Position numbers and translations under genes: made by a program
The notes under the pieces: model-generated
Told to the model about the DNA's origin: nothing
Databases searched by the model: none
What the model saw: only the letters and a program-made list of their open reading frames with translations
Shown: positions 49,537 to 57,955 of the stretch, piece after piece
Numbering within the stretch: the first letter of the stretch is position 1
Layout: every line of letters begins with the position of its first letter
Assembly: GCF_021290965.1 (NCBI RefSeq)
Contig: NZ_JAJOYT010000001.1
Span: 558,001 to 622,000 of the forward strand
Source of the DNA: Rheinheimera faecalis
Lineage (GTDB): Bacteria; Pseudomonadota; Gammaproteobacteria; Enterobacterales; Alteromonadaceae
Length of the DNA: 64,000 nt
Direction: 5' to 3'

Positions 49537-50898
49537 TTAACGGGTACCTTCACGGCGTAAAGCCGCTGGAGTAAAGTCGTTATCTGTTAACGGCACAGAG
49601 AAGTCATACATCTTGTCTTCGTTGTCTAAACCAATCGCGATATAACGACGGGTATTCAGATCGTGGAAAACTTCCAGCGTACTCCAGTGTGTTGGTACTT
49701 CGTAGTAGTTCAGACCATGAGCAACAGCAACACGGTATAATTCGCCTCTGTTGTCATACAGATCAGCTACATGAACTTGCCAGCTATCTTCATCGATAAA
49801 GAATACACGTTTACCATACACATGACTGGTACCGCTTTTCAGGTTCGCTTCCACGACCCAAACACGGTGTTTTTCCCAGCGCACGTAGTCCGGATTGATA
49901 TGGCCTGGTTTCACCAGATCGGCATATTTCACGTCTTTGCTGTGCAGTTTGTAGCTGTTGTAAGGAATAAACAGCTCTTGTTTGCCGACTAACTTCCAGT
50001 CATAACGGTTTGGAGAACCGTTAAACATATCGAAGTCGTCTGTCGTACGTAAACCATCAGAAGCTGTACCTGGTGCATCATAAGCTACGTTTGGCGCACG
50101 ACGAACACGGCGTTGACCTGTGTTGTAAGTCCATGCCTGACGAGGTGTTTTTACCTGATCCATAGTTTCATGCACTAACAGCGCTGTACCGGCAAGACGA
50201 GCTGGAGTGGTTACAGCTTGCTTGAAACGGAACAGAATATTTTCTTTCTGTAACGCATCCACTGTGGCATCAGGCGCTGAGTATTTGAACATAATTTGTT
50301 CATCAAAGCCGATAGTCACGTAGTCACCAGAAGCTGTAGGCGCAACCTGGCCACCGTTACGGCTGGCAGCAACACCACGGAAACGTAATATATGGTTCCA
50401 AATCGCTTCTAAACCGTTCGCCGGAACAGGAAACGGAATACCAATAGCTGCATTGATAATACCGTTACCACCTTCTACCAGCTCTGCGTTTGCTGCAATT
50501 TTCTTTGTTGCATCATAAACATACTGTGGGTAAGACGCGGTACGACGGCTTTGGTACACATTCATTTTGTAGCTGTCTGGATAAGCTTCGAACAGTTTAA
50601 TCTGACCTGGGCTTAACATGTTTTTGTACTGGGCCATATTGGATTTATCAATGGTAAACAGTACTTTATCGCCAGCAAACGGATCCGGGTGGTGATCACC
50701 AGGCTTATAACCAGCAGGAGCAGATTGAATACCGCCTTCCCATGCCGGAATACTGCCATCGGCATTGCCGGCCTTTTCCGCGCCCAGCGGCGTCAGATCA
50801 GCACCCAAACGGGCCACCTGATCCGGAGTTAACTTCGCAATAGCACCACAGCTAACAACTAGCGCAATAGTGGATGCAATCAGGGTGAGTTTTTTCAT
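49537..50898 (-). CDS. DUF1329 envelope protein
   Basis: A 453-residue exported protein of the DUF1329 family, thought to share the LolA/LolB-like open barrel used for lipid or lipoprotein binding. The signal region MKKLTLIASTIALVVSC contains VVSC, a relaxed lipobox, so Cys17 could be lipidated; cleavage after AIA is the other option. Family blocks include LGADLTPLGAEKAGNADGSI and VWVVEANLKSGTSHVYGKR. It is 20 bases after DUF1302 and is followed by a hairpin terminator before the YCF48-like gene. Confidence 0.88.
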   Translation of the reverse strand: MKKLTLIASTIALVVSCGAIAKLTPDQVARLGADLTPLGAEKAGNADGSIPAWEGGIQSAPAGYKPGDHHPDPFAGDKVLFTIDKSNMAQYKNMLSPGQIKLFEAYPDSYKMNVYQSRRTASYPQYVYDATKKIAANAELVEGGNGIINAAIGIPFPVPANGLEAIWNHILRFRGVAASRNGGQVAPTASGDYVTIGFDEQIMFKYSAPDATVDALQKENILFRFKQAVTTPARLAGTALLVHETMDQVKTPRQAWTYNTGQRRVRRAPNVAYDAPGTASDGLRTTDDFDMFNGSPNRYDWKLVGKQELFIPYNSYKLHSKDVKYADLVKPGHINPDYVRWEKHRVWVVEANLKSGTSHVYGKRVFFIDEDSWQVHVADLYDNRGELYRVAVAHGLNYYEVPTHWSTLEVFHDLNTRRYIAIGLDNEDKMYDFSVPLTDNDFTPAALRREGTR

Positions 50899-50918
50899 AA
50901 TGGTTCTCGCCTCGTCCC

Positions 50919-53063
50919 TTAAATAGAGTATTTAATGTTAAAAGATACAAAATCACGGTCAGCTGTATTGTTAGTTGTACCTACACCACCCCAGAAGGCA
51001 TTGTAAGAAAACTCAGATGACCAGCGGTTCAGATAATCAAAAGCAACGGTGTAACCCACAGACTTTTTATCTTTGGAGAACATAAACAGTGGATCAGGCG
51101 TAATACCGTTCACGTCGTGTGAAAACACCACACGGTGCGACATATTGACACCAGCAAACACGTCGTTGAAATCTGCTTTTGCTAATAAACGGTAACCCCA
51201 GGCTGATGCAGTCGGGAACGGGTTGGTTTCAGCACCATTCGATAATGCTGTATGTACACCGTCTTTATTGACTAACGGACCACCGTTGATGGTACCTAAC
51301 AAAGGACCGCCGCTACGGTCAGTATTTGGACCATTTAAACGTAACACAGACTGATCAGGCATATCGTTGATTTTGATACCACCTACTTCAGCTAACATAG
51401 TGAAGTTGTCGGCAATCCACATTGGACCAAACAAGTGAGTCACTGTGATTTGCGCTTGTGTGGTGTCAGACAAAATAAAGCCCTGAGCGAATTCGCCTGA
51501 ACCTACTTTGTTACCGTCATAACGACCAATCTGACTGATACCTTCCAATTCAGGACGTAAACCTGCATTGGCTAACTGCTCTGGCATACCAGCGTACAGA
51601 ATTTCCACGTCGTCGATTTGCAGTGGTTCATCCTGACGGTAGGCTAATTCACCCGCAACAGAAGTGCCTTCTATCGTGGTGTTGAAGCTAAAACCGTACA
51701 GCTTAATGTCTTCCGGATACTGGATTAAGCCTTTAGAGAATACATCCAGCTCGTTGATATTTTCTTTAGTGATTTCGCCCTGATTTGCAGCCAGATAAGC
51801 CAATGATTGAATCACACCTAAAGGCTGACCATTTGCATCCACACCAACACGGAAATCAGAAGCTACACCTGAAATCAGTGGAGTACGGCTGTGGTAATTC
51901 ATGTGGTAAACGGCAAATTCAGTATCGTTCAGTTCAGGAGAAAAATACTCCAGCTTGATACCATACTGACCGCCATCTTCAGGTTCAATTTCACCTGCAG
52001 CACCTTCTGGTCTTAAGGTAACTTTCGTTGAATAAGCCAACATAGCGTTGACGGCAGCAGCGCGCTGAGCTGCTGTAGCTGCAGGGTTGGTTAAGGCCGC
52101 CAATAAAGCAGGTGCGCTTTGTGATAGCAGGTTCATTTCATCAACCAGGAAATCCAAATCGATATCCGGGTTACCGGCAAAACCTAACTGAATATTCTGA
52201 CCATAACCGCCTTCACCTGCGAAGTCGTTGGTAGAGAAGTAGGAACCTGGCACTGGCAGGTAACTGTTTTTCCATTCGTACTGATAAAATACCTCAGCCG
52301 TCAGGTTTTCAGTTAAACCTAAAGATGCCCACGCCATACCTACAGGAATAAAGGCTTCTTTTAAGTCAGCCCCCGGACTACGCAGTACGCCTACGTCAAC
52401 CGGAGTGATGTTGATACCATGAGGGATAAAGGTACTTTCACCCCAGCTTAATACCTGATTACCCACACGAACAGATAATGGGTTAGCACCATCATTTAAC
52501 GCGAAGTTACCGTAGACATAAGCATCCAGTAAACGCAAATCACGGCACGCAAGGCGTTTCGCTTCGTCATCCCCACAAGGATCAACTTTGTTATTCGATA
52601 ATGGATTGGTATAAGCACCGTCTTCATCCATCAGCGCAGAATCGTAGAAGTAGGTGAAACGGCCAAAGAAACCTATGTCATCTTTAGCAATAGATAACTC
52701 GTGAGTACCACGAAACACTTCAGAGAACATATCACCGCGGTCATAATTCAGGTTGCCTGCATCACCATTGCTGGAGTATGCGCCTGGCTGAGCCCAAATT
52801 TGTGCGCCGGTATAAATAGGATTGGTAAAAGCGCTGTAACCTGTCCAGTCAAAACGCGGATGGTTGACCTTACTGATGGTATCCCAGTCACGGTCTTCAG
52901 CACGCCAACTGGCACCGTAGGAGAACGTAGAGTCAAACACAACTTCTACATCATCAAAATCAAAGGTGGCTGCCTGAGCACTGGTGGCCGACAAGGCCAA
53001 TAGTGCAGAAGCGACACCCATAGCTAAAGTACTTCTGACGAAGGCACCTGGCTTAGTATTCAT
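50919..53063 (-). CDS. DUF1302 outer-membrane protein
   Basis: A 714-residue exported protein with a signal peptide (about residues 1-31, ending SAQA). The mature part has the alternating strand pattern of an outer-membrane barrel and the DUF1302 blocks YGASWRAEDRDW, RVGNQVLSWGESTFIPHGIN and the closing RDFVSFNIKYSI. First gene of the four-gene cluster; GGAG eight bases before the ATG. DUF1302 and DUF1329 genes co-occur almost always. Proposed as the outer-membrane part of a transport route; the substrate is unknown. Confidence 0.9.
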   Translation of the reverse strand: MNTKPGAFVRSTLAMGVASALLALSATSAQAATFDFDDVEVVFDSTFSYGASWRAEDRDWDTISKVNHPRFDWTGYSAFTNPIYTGAQIWAQPGAYSSNGDAGNLNYDRGDMFSEVFRGTHELSIAKDDIGFFGRFTYFYDSALMDEDGAYTNPLSNNKVDPCGDDEAKRLACRDLRLLDAYVYGNFALNDGANPLSVRVGNQVLSWGESTFIPHGINITPVDVGVLRSPGADLKEAFIPVGMAWASLGLTENLTAEVFYQYEWKNSYLPVPGSYFSTNDFAGEGGYGQNIQLGFAGNPDIDLDFLVDEMNLLSQSAPALLAALTNPAATAAQRAAAVNAMLAYSTKVTLRPEGAAGEIEPEDGGQYGIKLEYFSPELNDTEFAVYHMNYHSRTPLISGVASDFRVGVDANGQPLGVIQSLAYLAANQGEITKENINELDVFSKGLIQYPEDIKLYGFSFNTTIEGTSVAGELAYRQDEPLQIDDVEILYAGMPEQLANAGLRPELEGISQIGRYDGNKVGSGEFAQGFILSDTTQAQITVTHLFGPMWIADNFTMLAEVGGIKINDMPDQSVLRLNGPNTDRSGGPLLGTINGGPLVNKDGVHTALSNGAETNPFPTASAWGYRLLAKADFNDVFAGVNMSHRVVFSHDVNGITPDPLFMFSKDKKSVGYTVAFDYLNRWSSEFSYNAFWGGVGTTNNTADRDFVSFNIKYSI

Positions 53064-53167
53064 TCGTTATCTCCCCCCCTGTCCCTGCAGGTATTTTGTT
53101 ATTTTTTATTTTGAGCCAACCAACTGCTCGGAGGTCAGCTTGTATCGAAGAAATCATTACATCATTT

Positions 53168-53193
53168 TGATCGGGGCGCAAGGCTTGCGATCA
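53168..53193. promoter_or_regulatory. Nested palindrome upstream of DUF1302
   Basis: CGCAA-GGC-TTGCG (53177-53189) within outer arms TGATC (53168-53172) and GATCA (53189-53193). The two-layer symmetry suggests a regulator site or small hairpin. Confidence 0.3.
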
Positions 53194-53260
53194 GTCAAAT
53201 CTGTTGATTTTTATTCAGTTTTTTCCCTTTACCCCTATGAAACACCCCTACTGATACCGT

Positions 53261-53277
53261 ATCCGGTTTGACCAGTT
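53261..53277 (-). promoter_or_regulatory. FadR-like box upstream of the DUF1302 cluster
   Basis: On the minus strand AACTGGTCAAACCGGAT matches the FadR operator consensus AACTGGTCNGACCAGTT at 13 of 16 defined positions, with the left half perfect. It lies about 200 bases upstream of the DUF1302 start. If real, the cluster responds to long-chain acyl-CoA. Whether this organism has FadR is not known from the window. Confidence 0.35.
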
Positions 53278-53366
53278 GAATGAAGATCATCTAACTAAAT
53301 GAAAATAATAGCTAAAGTGGCAGATTTTGCCTGTTTTGTTTTAAGTTGCCGTTTTAAGTAATAGCT

Positions 53367-53588
53367 CTAATTTATTTTTTCTAAACTGTGGAACTTCGCC
53401 TGATCGGTTAAGGTTAATACAAAGCGCGCGTTCACTCCGGCATGACTGATGTAAGGCCGAAAATGCCGCAGTGGCAATTGCACAGTCTGGCCATTTTCAG
53501 CTTGCACCACCACATCGGTATACAAGCCCTGATAAAAAGCCAGACATTGATCCACATCCAGCACCAGTCTGAATTTATACTGTCGCAT
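53367..53588 (-). CDS. DUF2835 family protein
   Basis: A 73-residue soluble protein with the DUF2835 pattern: YKFRLVLDVDQCLAFYQGLY, QTVQLPLRHFRPYISHAGV and ARFVLTLTDQAKFHSLEKI. No function is known. It starts within the last base of pepN (one-base overlap) and is cotranscribed with it, an arrangement also seen in other gammaproteobacteria. Confidence 0.85.
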   Translation of the reverse strand: MRQYKFRLVLDVDQCLAFYQGLYTDVVVQAENGQTVQLPLRHFRPYISHAGVNARFVLTLTDQAKFHSLEKIN

Positions 53589-56170
53589 CAGCTTAAACTC
53601 TTACTCACTTTCTCATACAAATCATTACTCAGCTCTTTGCTCAGCATAGTTTGTAACACAGATTTCAGCTGCTGCTGGCGGGCGCTTTGGTAACGTTTCC
53701 ACGACAACAGAGGTGTGACTAAACGGGATGCAACCTGAGGATTAATGGCATCCATTTTCAGCACGACATCGGCCAAAATCTGATAACCCCGTCCATCTTC
53801 TGCATGAAACATGGCAGGGTTTTGCTGATAAAAAGCACCAAACACAGCGCGAACCCGATTCGGATTCTGCCAGCTGAATTGTGGGTGTGTTGTCAGTTGT
53901 TCCAACCTGGCAAATACAGACGATTGCGGATAAGAAGCGGATAAATTAAACCATTTATCCAATACCAACACATCAGTATTCCAGCGCTGCTCAAAGACAC
54001 TCATCAGCTCTGTAAACAGCGGATGTGAGGCACTACGGCAAGCGCGTAGCACAGCTAATTGATCCGTCATATTGTCGCTGTTCAGGTACTGCTGGCGTAA
54101 CAACTCATCCTTTCCTTCAACAAAGGCCAGATAGTGTAAACAGACTGAACGTAAAGCACGCTTGGCAACCTGTTGTTCCTGGTATTGATAAGCTTCAGTC
54201 TGTAACGACTGATAACAGTAGTGCCACTGATCCGCCAGTTTATTGGCCAGTTGTTGCGCAAAGCTCTGCAATGCCAACACCAGATCCTGTACTGGGATTT
54301 CGTCAAATTGTTCAGCAACCATGTCATAAGCTGGCACTGTCAGTAATTCAGCAGTAAAGGCTAAATCGTCCAGAGGCTGAATTAATAACTGCCGGTAGAA
54401 CTCCAGCAAAGCTTCTGGTAACTGATAGTCCGCTCCTGCATTTTTTGCTTCAATAGCGGCTTTGACCTGAATTTGCCACAGCTGCTGTATTGCATCCCAG
54501 CGCGCTACCCCATCTTTAGCATCACGGGCTATTTGCAATAGCTCATCCATGCTGTATTGGTACTGCAATTTTACTGGCGCTGAGAAATCGGCTAAAAGCA
54601 CAGGTACTGGTTTTTGACTGACAGCAAAACTAAACTCCTGCTGCTCCTGCGTCATTTCAAGCAGATAAGACTGGCTGACTCCTTGCGCTAACAATTCGAC
54701 ACGTACAGGCAGCAGCAGAGGCTGTTTTTCAGCCTGATCTGCTGTGGCCGGAGTCCGTTGTTGCATCAACAACTTAAACTCACGTTTTTTCGCATCAAAC
54801 TGACTATAAACTTTTAATTCTGGTGTGCCGGATTGCTGATACCAGCGTCGGAACAGGCTTAAATCCCGGCCATTGGCATCCTGCATTGCATTGACAAAGT
54901 CATCACAGGTCACCGCCTGCCCGTCATGGCGCTTAAAGTATAAATCCATCCCCTTTCTGAAACCGTCCTGCCCCAGTAAGGTGTGCAGCATACGTATGAC
55001 TTCTGCGCCTTTGTCGTAGACTGTCACAGTGTAGAAATTATTCATTTCCAGCACTTGCTCTGGACGAATTGGGTGCGCCATAGGGCCGGCGTCTTCAGCA
55101 AACTGAGCAGTACGAATGGTTTTCACCGCATCGATACGGTTTAAGGTCGCGGACCCCATGTCAGCGCTGAATTGCTGATCACGAAATACAGTTAAGCCTT
55201 CCTTTAAGCTCAACTGAAACCAGTCGCGGCAAGTCACTCTGTTTCCAGTCCAGTTATGGAAATATTCGTGGCCAATAATAGATTCGATATTAAAAAAGTC
55301 CGTGTCTGTGGCAGAAGCCTGATCAGCCAGTACATATTTGCTGTTAAAGACATTTAAGCCTTTGTTTTCCATCGCACCCATATTAAAAAAGTCGACTGCG
55401 ACCACCATGTAAATATCAAGATCGTATTCCAAACCAAAGGTCTGCTCGTCCCACAACATGGCACGCTTTAACGATTCCAAAGCAAATTGCGCCCGGTTTT
55501 TATTACCTTTATCGACATAAAATTCCAGCGCCACTTCGCGGCCAGAGCCAGTGGTATAACTGCCTTTTAAACAATCAAAGTCCCCTGCCACTAACGCAAA
55601 CAAGTAGCTTGGTTTTGGATATGGATCCACCCAGGTGACATGACGACGGCCATCAGATAATAGCGTTGAACTGACCAGATTACCGTTGCTTAACAGTGCA
55701 GGATAGGTTTTATCATCGGCAATAATATGAGTGGTAAAACGGGCTAAGACGTCAGGTCTGTCCAGGTAATAACTGATACGGCGAAAGCCTTCTGCTTCAC
55801 ACTGAGTGCAATAGGCGCCATTAGACAGATACAAGCCTTCCAGCGCCGTATTGGCTTTTGGATTGAGTTCAATCTTCAGTTCAAGCTGCGCTTTGGCAGG
55901 TATAGCTGACAAGATAAGTTGCTCTGGCGTGACCTGATAGGCATCTGCATTTAATAACTGACCATCCACAGACACTGCTAACAACTTCAGCTCCTGCCCG
56001 TCCAGAGTTAAAACTCCTGCTTTGCCACTGGCAGATTGTAGCTGGTAGACCGCAGTCAAGACTGTGGCTTCAGGATGCAGTTCAAAACTCAGCTCTACAT
56101 CAGTAATAGTAAATTCCGGTGCTTTATAGTCACTTAGTTTTTTTGCCTGACGGCTGGATACCTGGCTCAT
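53588..56170 (-). CDS. pepN: Aminopeptidase N (alanyl aminopeptidase)
   Basis: Broad-specificity M1 zinc aminopeptidase of the cytosol. The 860-residue protein has GAMEN (265-269), the zinc site HEYFH (H301, E302, H305) with Glu324 in LKEGLTVFR, and the two C-terminal M1 domains (Ig-like, then the helical ARM-like region). Length matches E. coli PepN (870). A TTG one codon upstream is not needed. The gene is followed by the overlapping DUF2835 gene and preceded by a palindrome-rich gap. Confidence 0.96.
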   Translation of the reverse strand: MSQVSSRQAKKLSDYKAPEFTITDVELSFELHPEATVLTAVYQLQSASGKAGVLTLDGQELKLLAVSVDGQLLNADAYQVTPEQLILSAIPAKAQLELKIELNPKANTALEGLYLSNGAYCTQCEAEGFRRISYYLDRPDVLARFTTHIIADDKTYPALLSNGNLVSSTLLSDGRRHVTWVDPYPKPSYLFALVAGDFDCLKGSYTTGSGREVALEFYVDKGNKNRAQFALESLKRAMLWDEQTFGLEYDLDIYMVVAVDFFNMGAMENKGLNVFNSKYVLADQASATDTDFFNIESIIGHEYFHNWTGNRVTCRDWFQLSLKEGLTVFRDQQFSADMGSATLNRIDAVKTIRTAQFAEDAGPMAHPIRPEQVLEMNNFYTVTVYDKGAEVIRMLHTLLGQDGFRKGMDLYFKRHDGQAVTCDDFVNAMQDANGRDLSLFRRWYQQSGTPELKVYSQFDAKKREFKLLMQQRTPATADQAEKQPLLLPVRVELLAQGVSQSYLLEMTQEQQEFSFAVSQKPVPVLLADFSAPVKLQYQYSMDELLQIARDAKDGVARWDAIQQLWQIQVKAAIEAKNAGADYQLPEALLEFYRQLLIQPLDDLAFTAELLTVPAYDMVAEQFDEIPVQDLVLALQSFAQQLANKLADQWHYCYQSLQTEAYQYQEQQVAKRALRSVCLHYLAFVEGKDELLRQQYLNSDNMTDQLAVLRACRSASHPLFTELMSVFEQRWNTDVLVLDKWFNLSASYPQSSVFARLEQLTTHPQFSWQNPNRVRAVFGAFYQQNPAMFHAEDGRGYQILADVVLKMDAINPQVASRLVTPLLSWKRYQSARQQQLKSVLQTMLSKELSNDLYEKVSKSLS

Positions 56171-56198
56171 CAAAAATCTCTCTTGTTGTTCATGCTAA

Positions 56199-56279
56199 CG
56201 TCGAAAATTGTGCTCCTGCATTTCCGACGTACCGTACATCCTGTACATAAAAAATTACCCGGAGCAATTTTTAACGACG
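56199..56279. repeat. Palindromic intergenic repeat, unknown family
   Basis: Arms CGTCGAAAATTGTGCTCC (56199-56216) and GGAGCAATTTTTAACGACG (56261-56279) are near-perfect reverse complements; within the loop lies GTACATCCTGTAC. To the right, GCCATGGATGGC (56307-56318) adds another small palindrome. This compact set of symmetric pieces is typical of dispersed repeat families, but its genome copy number cannot be seen here. Confidence 0.5.
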
Positions 56280-56326
56280 CGAAGCGTTGGCCCGGGAGGG
56301 TGACCGCCATGGATGGCTGCGAATAA

Positions 56327-56354
56327 AATAAGGCCAGTTAAAACTGGCCTTATT
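56327..56354 (-). terminator. Terminator of the NhaC-family gene
   Basis: Thirteen-base palindrome AATAAGGCCAGTT-AA-AACTGGCCTTATT just past the stop, with TTTTATT following on the minus strand. Confidence 0.8.
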
Positions 56355-56356
56355 TA

Positions 56357-57850
56357 TTATTTGTTACCTTGCACGGCCGCGGTAATTGGCGTGTCTGGCG
56401 GAGTCAGCTTTAATACCTTAATCCCCATATAAGCATAAATCACAGCTAAAACCGGGTTTATCAGGTTAAAAAATGCATACATAGCATAATCCAATGGATT
56501 GACGTTCAGCACCCCATGCATATAAGCACCACAGGTATTCCATGGGATCAGTGGGCTGGTGATAGTGCCACCATCTTCTAAAGTACGGGATAAATTCACC
56601 GGTGCTAAACCACGGCGCTCATACTCTTCTTTAAACATCCTGCCAGGCATCACAATAGCCATATATTGATCGGCCGTCAAAATATTGGTCGCGATACAAG
56701 TAGCTATAGTGCTGGTAATTAATGAACCTGTGCTGTGCGCCTTGTGCAAAATAGCTTCGACAAATTTCCGCAATAAACCAATATGCTCAAGCACAGCACC
56801 AAACATCATGGCAGAAAAGATCAGCCAGCAGGTGTTCAGCATTTTTACCATGCCCCCACCATTCAGCAGTTTATCTAATTCTGCATTCTGAGTTTCAATG
56901 ACAAAACCCCCATGCAAGGTAGTCCAGACCACTTTTAAGGTCGCAAGAAAACTGTTGAGCGCTGGATCAGCCATTTTCGCTACCAGCTCCGGCTGGAATA
57001 ACACAGCCCAGAGACCGCCTAACAAAGCGCCAATAAATACAGTAGGAAAAGCTGGCACTTTTTTCACAGCCATCGCCATTAATACCAGCAGCGGTACCAA
57101 CATGATCGGGCTGATCACAAAATGCTGCTGCAAGGCTTCGCTAATAGCGCGAATTTGTGAGTCATCCGCAGAAGCGTCGGCATTAAATCCCATCACAGCA
57201 AAAATAATCAATGCCAGAACCAGACTCGGAATTGTGGTCCAGGTCATATGACGGATATGGTCAAATAAGTTTGAACCCGCTACCGCAGGAGCTAAGTTGG
57301 TGGTTTCGCTGACAGGAGACATCTTATCGCCAAAGTAAGCGCCTGAAACTATAGCTCCGGCTGTAACGGCAGGTGACATACCTAAGCCAGCAGCAACCCC
57401 TATCAAAGCAACACCTATAGTGGCTGCTGTTGTCCAGCTACTGCCAATACTTAAAGCCACAACAGCACAGAGTAAACAGCTTGCGGCATAAAACCAGGAT
57501 GGGTCTAACAGCTGCAAACCATAATAAATCAACGAAGGCACGGTGCCAGCAAGCAACCAGGTGCCTATTAAGGCGCCTACAGAGAATAAAATCAGCAAAG
57601 CGCCTAAAGACAAAGAAATGCCTTTGACCATAGCCTGTTCTATATCAGCCCAGCCATAGCCATTTTTCAGACCAATGATCACGCCAACAAAAGCAGCTAC
57701 AAACAAGGCAATTTGATTCGCACCATAAGACGAATCACTGCCATATAAATAAACAGACAGACTAAGTAAAACGACCAATACAATCAGGGGTATGCTGGCA
57801 TCTAAAAAACTAGGGGCTTTTATTTGGCGTGGTGCAGGTTGTAATTCCAT
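56357..57850 (-). CDS. nhaC: NhaC-family Na+/H+ antiporter
   Basis: A 497-residue inner-membrane transporter with about 11-12 hydrophobic segments. The NhaC block GAYFGDKMSPVSETTNLAPAV (start of the central motif) is present near residue 180, and SRTLEDGGTITSPLIPWNT near 430. Exchanges sodium for protons, or acts on a related substrate such as malate-lactate in some members. A GTG 15 bases upstream would add MKRSS; the ATG is more likely. It stands alone between pepN and prc. Confidence 0.9.
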   Translation of the reverse strand: MELQPAPRQIKAPSFLDASIPLIVLVVLLSLSVYLYGSDSSYGANQIALFVAAFVGVIIGLKNGYGWADIEQAMVKGISLSLGALLILFSVGALIGTWLLAGTVPSLIYYGLQLLDPSWFYAASCLLCAVVALSIGSSWTTAATIGVALIGVAAGLGMSPAVTAGAIVSGAYFGDKMSPVSETTNLAPAVAGSNLFDHIRHMTWTTIPSLVLALIIFAVMGFNADASADDSQIRAISEALQQHFVISPIMLVPLLVLMAMAVKKVPAFPTVFIGALLGGLWAVLFQPELVAKMADPALNSFLATLKVVWTTLHGGFVIETQNAELDKLLNGGGMVKMLNTCWLIFSAMMFGAVLEHIGLLRKFVEAILHKAHSTGSLITSTIATCIATNILTADQYMAIVMPGRMFKEEYERRGLAPVNLSRTLEDGGTITSPLIPWNTCGAYMHGVLNVNPLDYAMYAFFNLINPVLAVIYAYMGIKVLKLTPPDTPITAAVQGNK

Positions 57851-57898
57851 GGAGCTTCTCTTCACGACTGGCTTCAGCCAGTTTCTGTTGTAATGAGC

Positions 57899-57946
57899 AA
57901 AGGGTCAGAGTCATTGACTGTCTACAATCAATGACTCTGACCCTTT
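57899..57946. repeat. 19-bp perfect palindrome, REP-like
   Basis: AAAGGGTCAGAGTCATTGA, a ten-base loop, and its exact complement. The stem lies ten bases after the prc stop and would form a very stable hairpin in the prc transcript; no strong T-tract follows, so it is not a classical terminator. The string GGGTCAGAGTCATTGA is reminiscent of REP sequences linked to RAYT-type transposases in other gammaproteobacteria, but no such transposase is in the window. Confidence 0.6.
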
Positions 57947-57955
57947 CGTTTTTAT

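Larger units (their letters stand above)
53064..53366. other. 303-bp control region upstream of the DUF1302 gene
   Basis: No gene seen. It is AT-rich to the right and carries, from the DUF1302 start outward, a nested palindrome (53168-53193) and a FadR-like inverted repeat (53261-53277). No convincing sigma-70 boxes were found at correct spacing; TTCAAC, 18 bases, TATCAG across the FadR-like site is the best weak candidate. Confidence 0.5.

Noticed and set aside
56230-56250. GTACATCCTGTAC considered as a LexA box
   Set aside because: It does not fit CTGT-N8-ACAG; it is part of a larger palindromic repeat.
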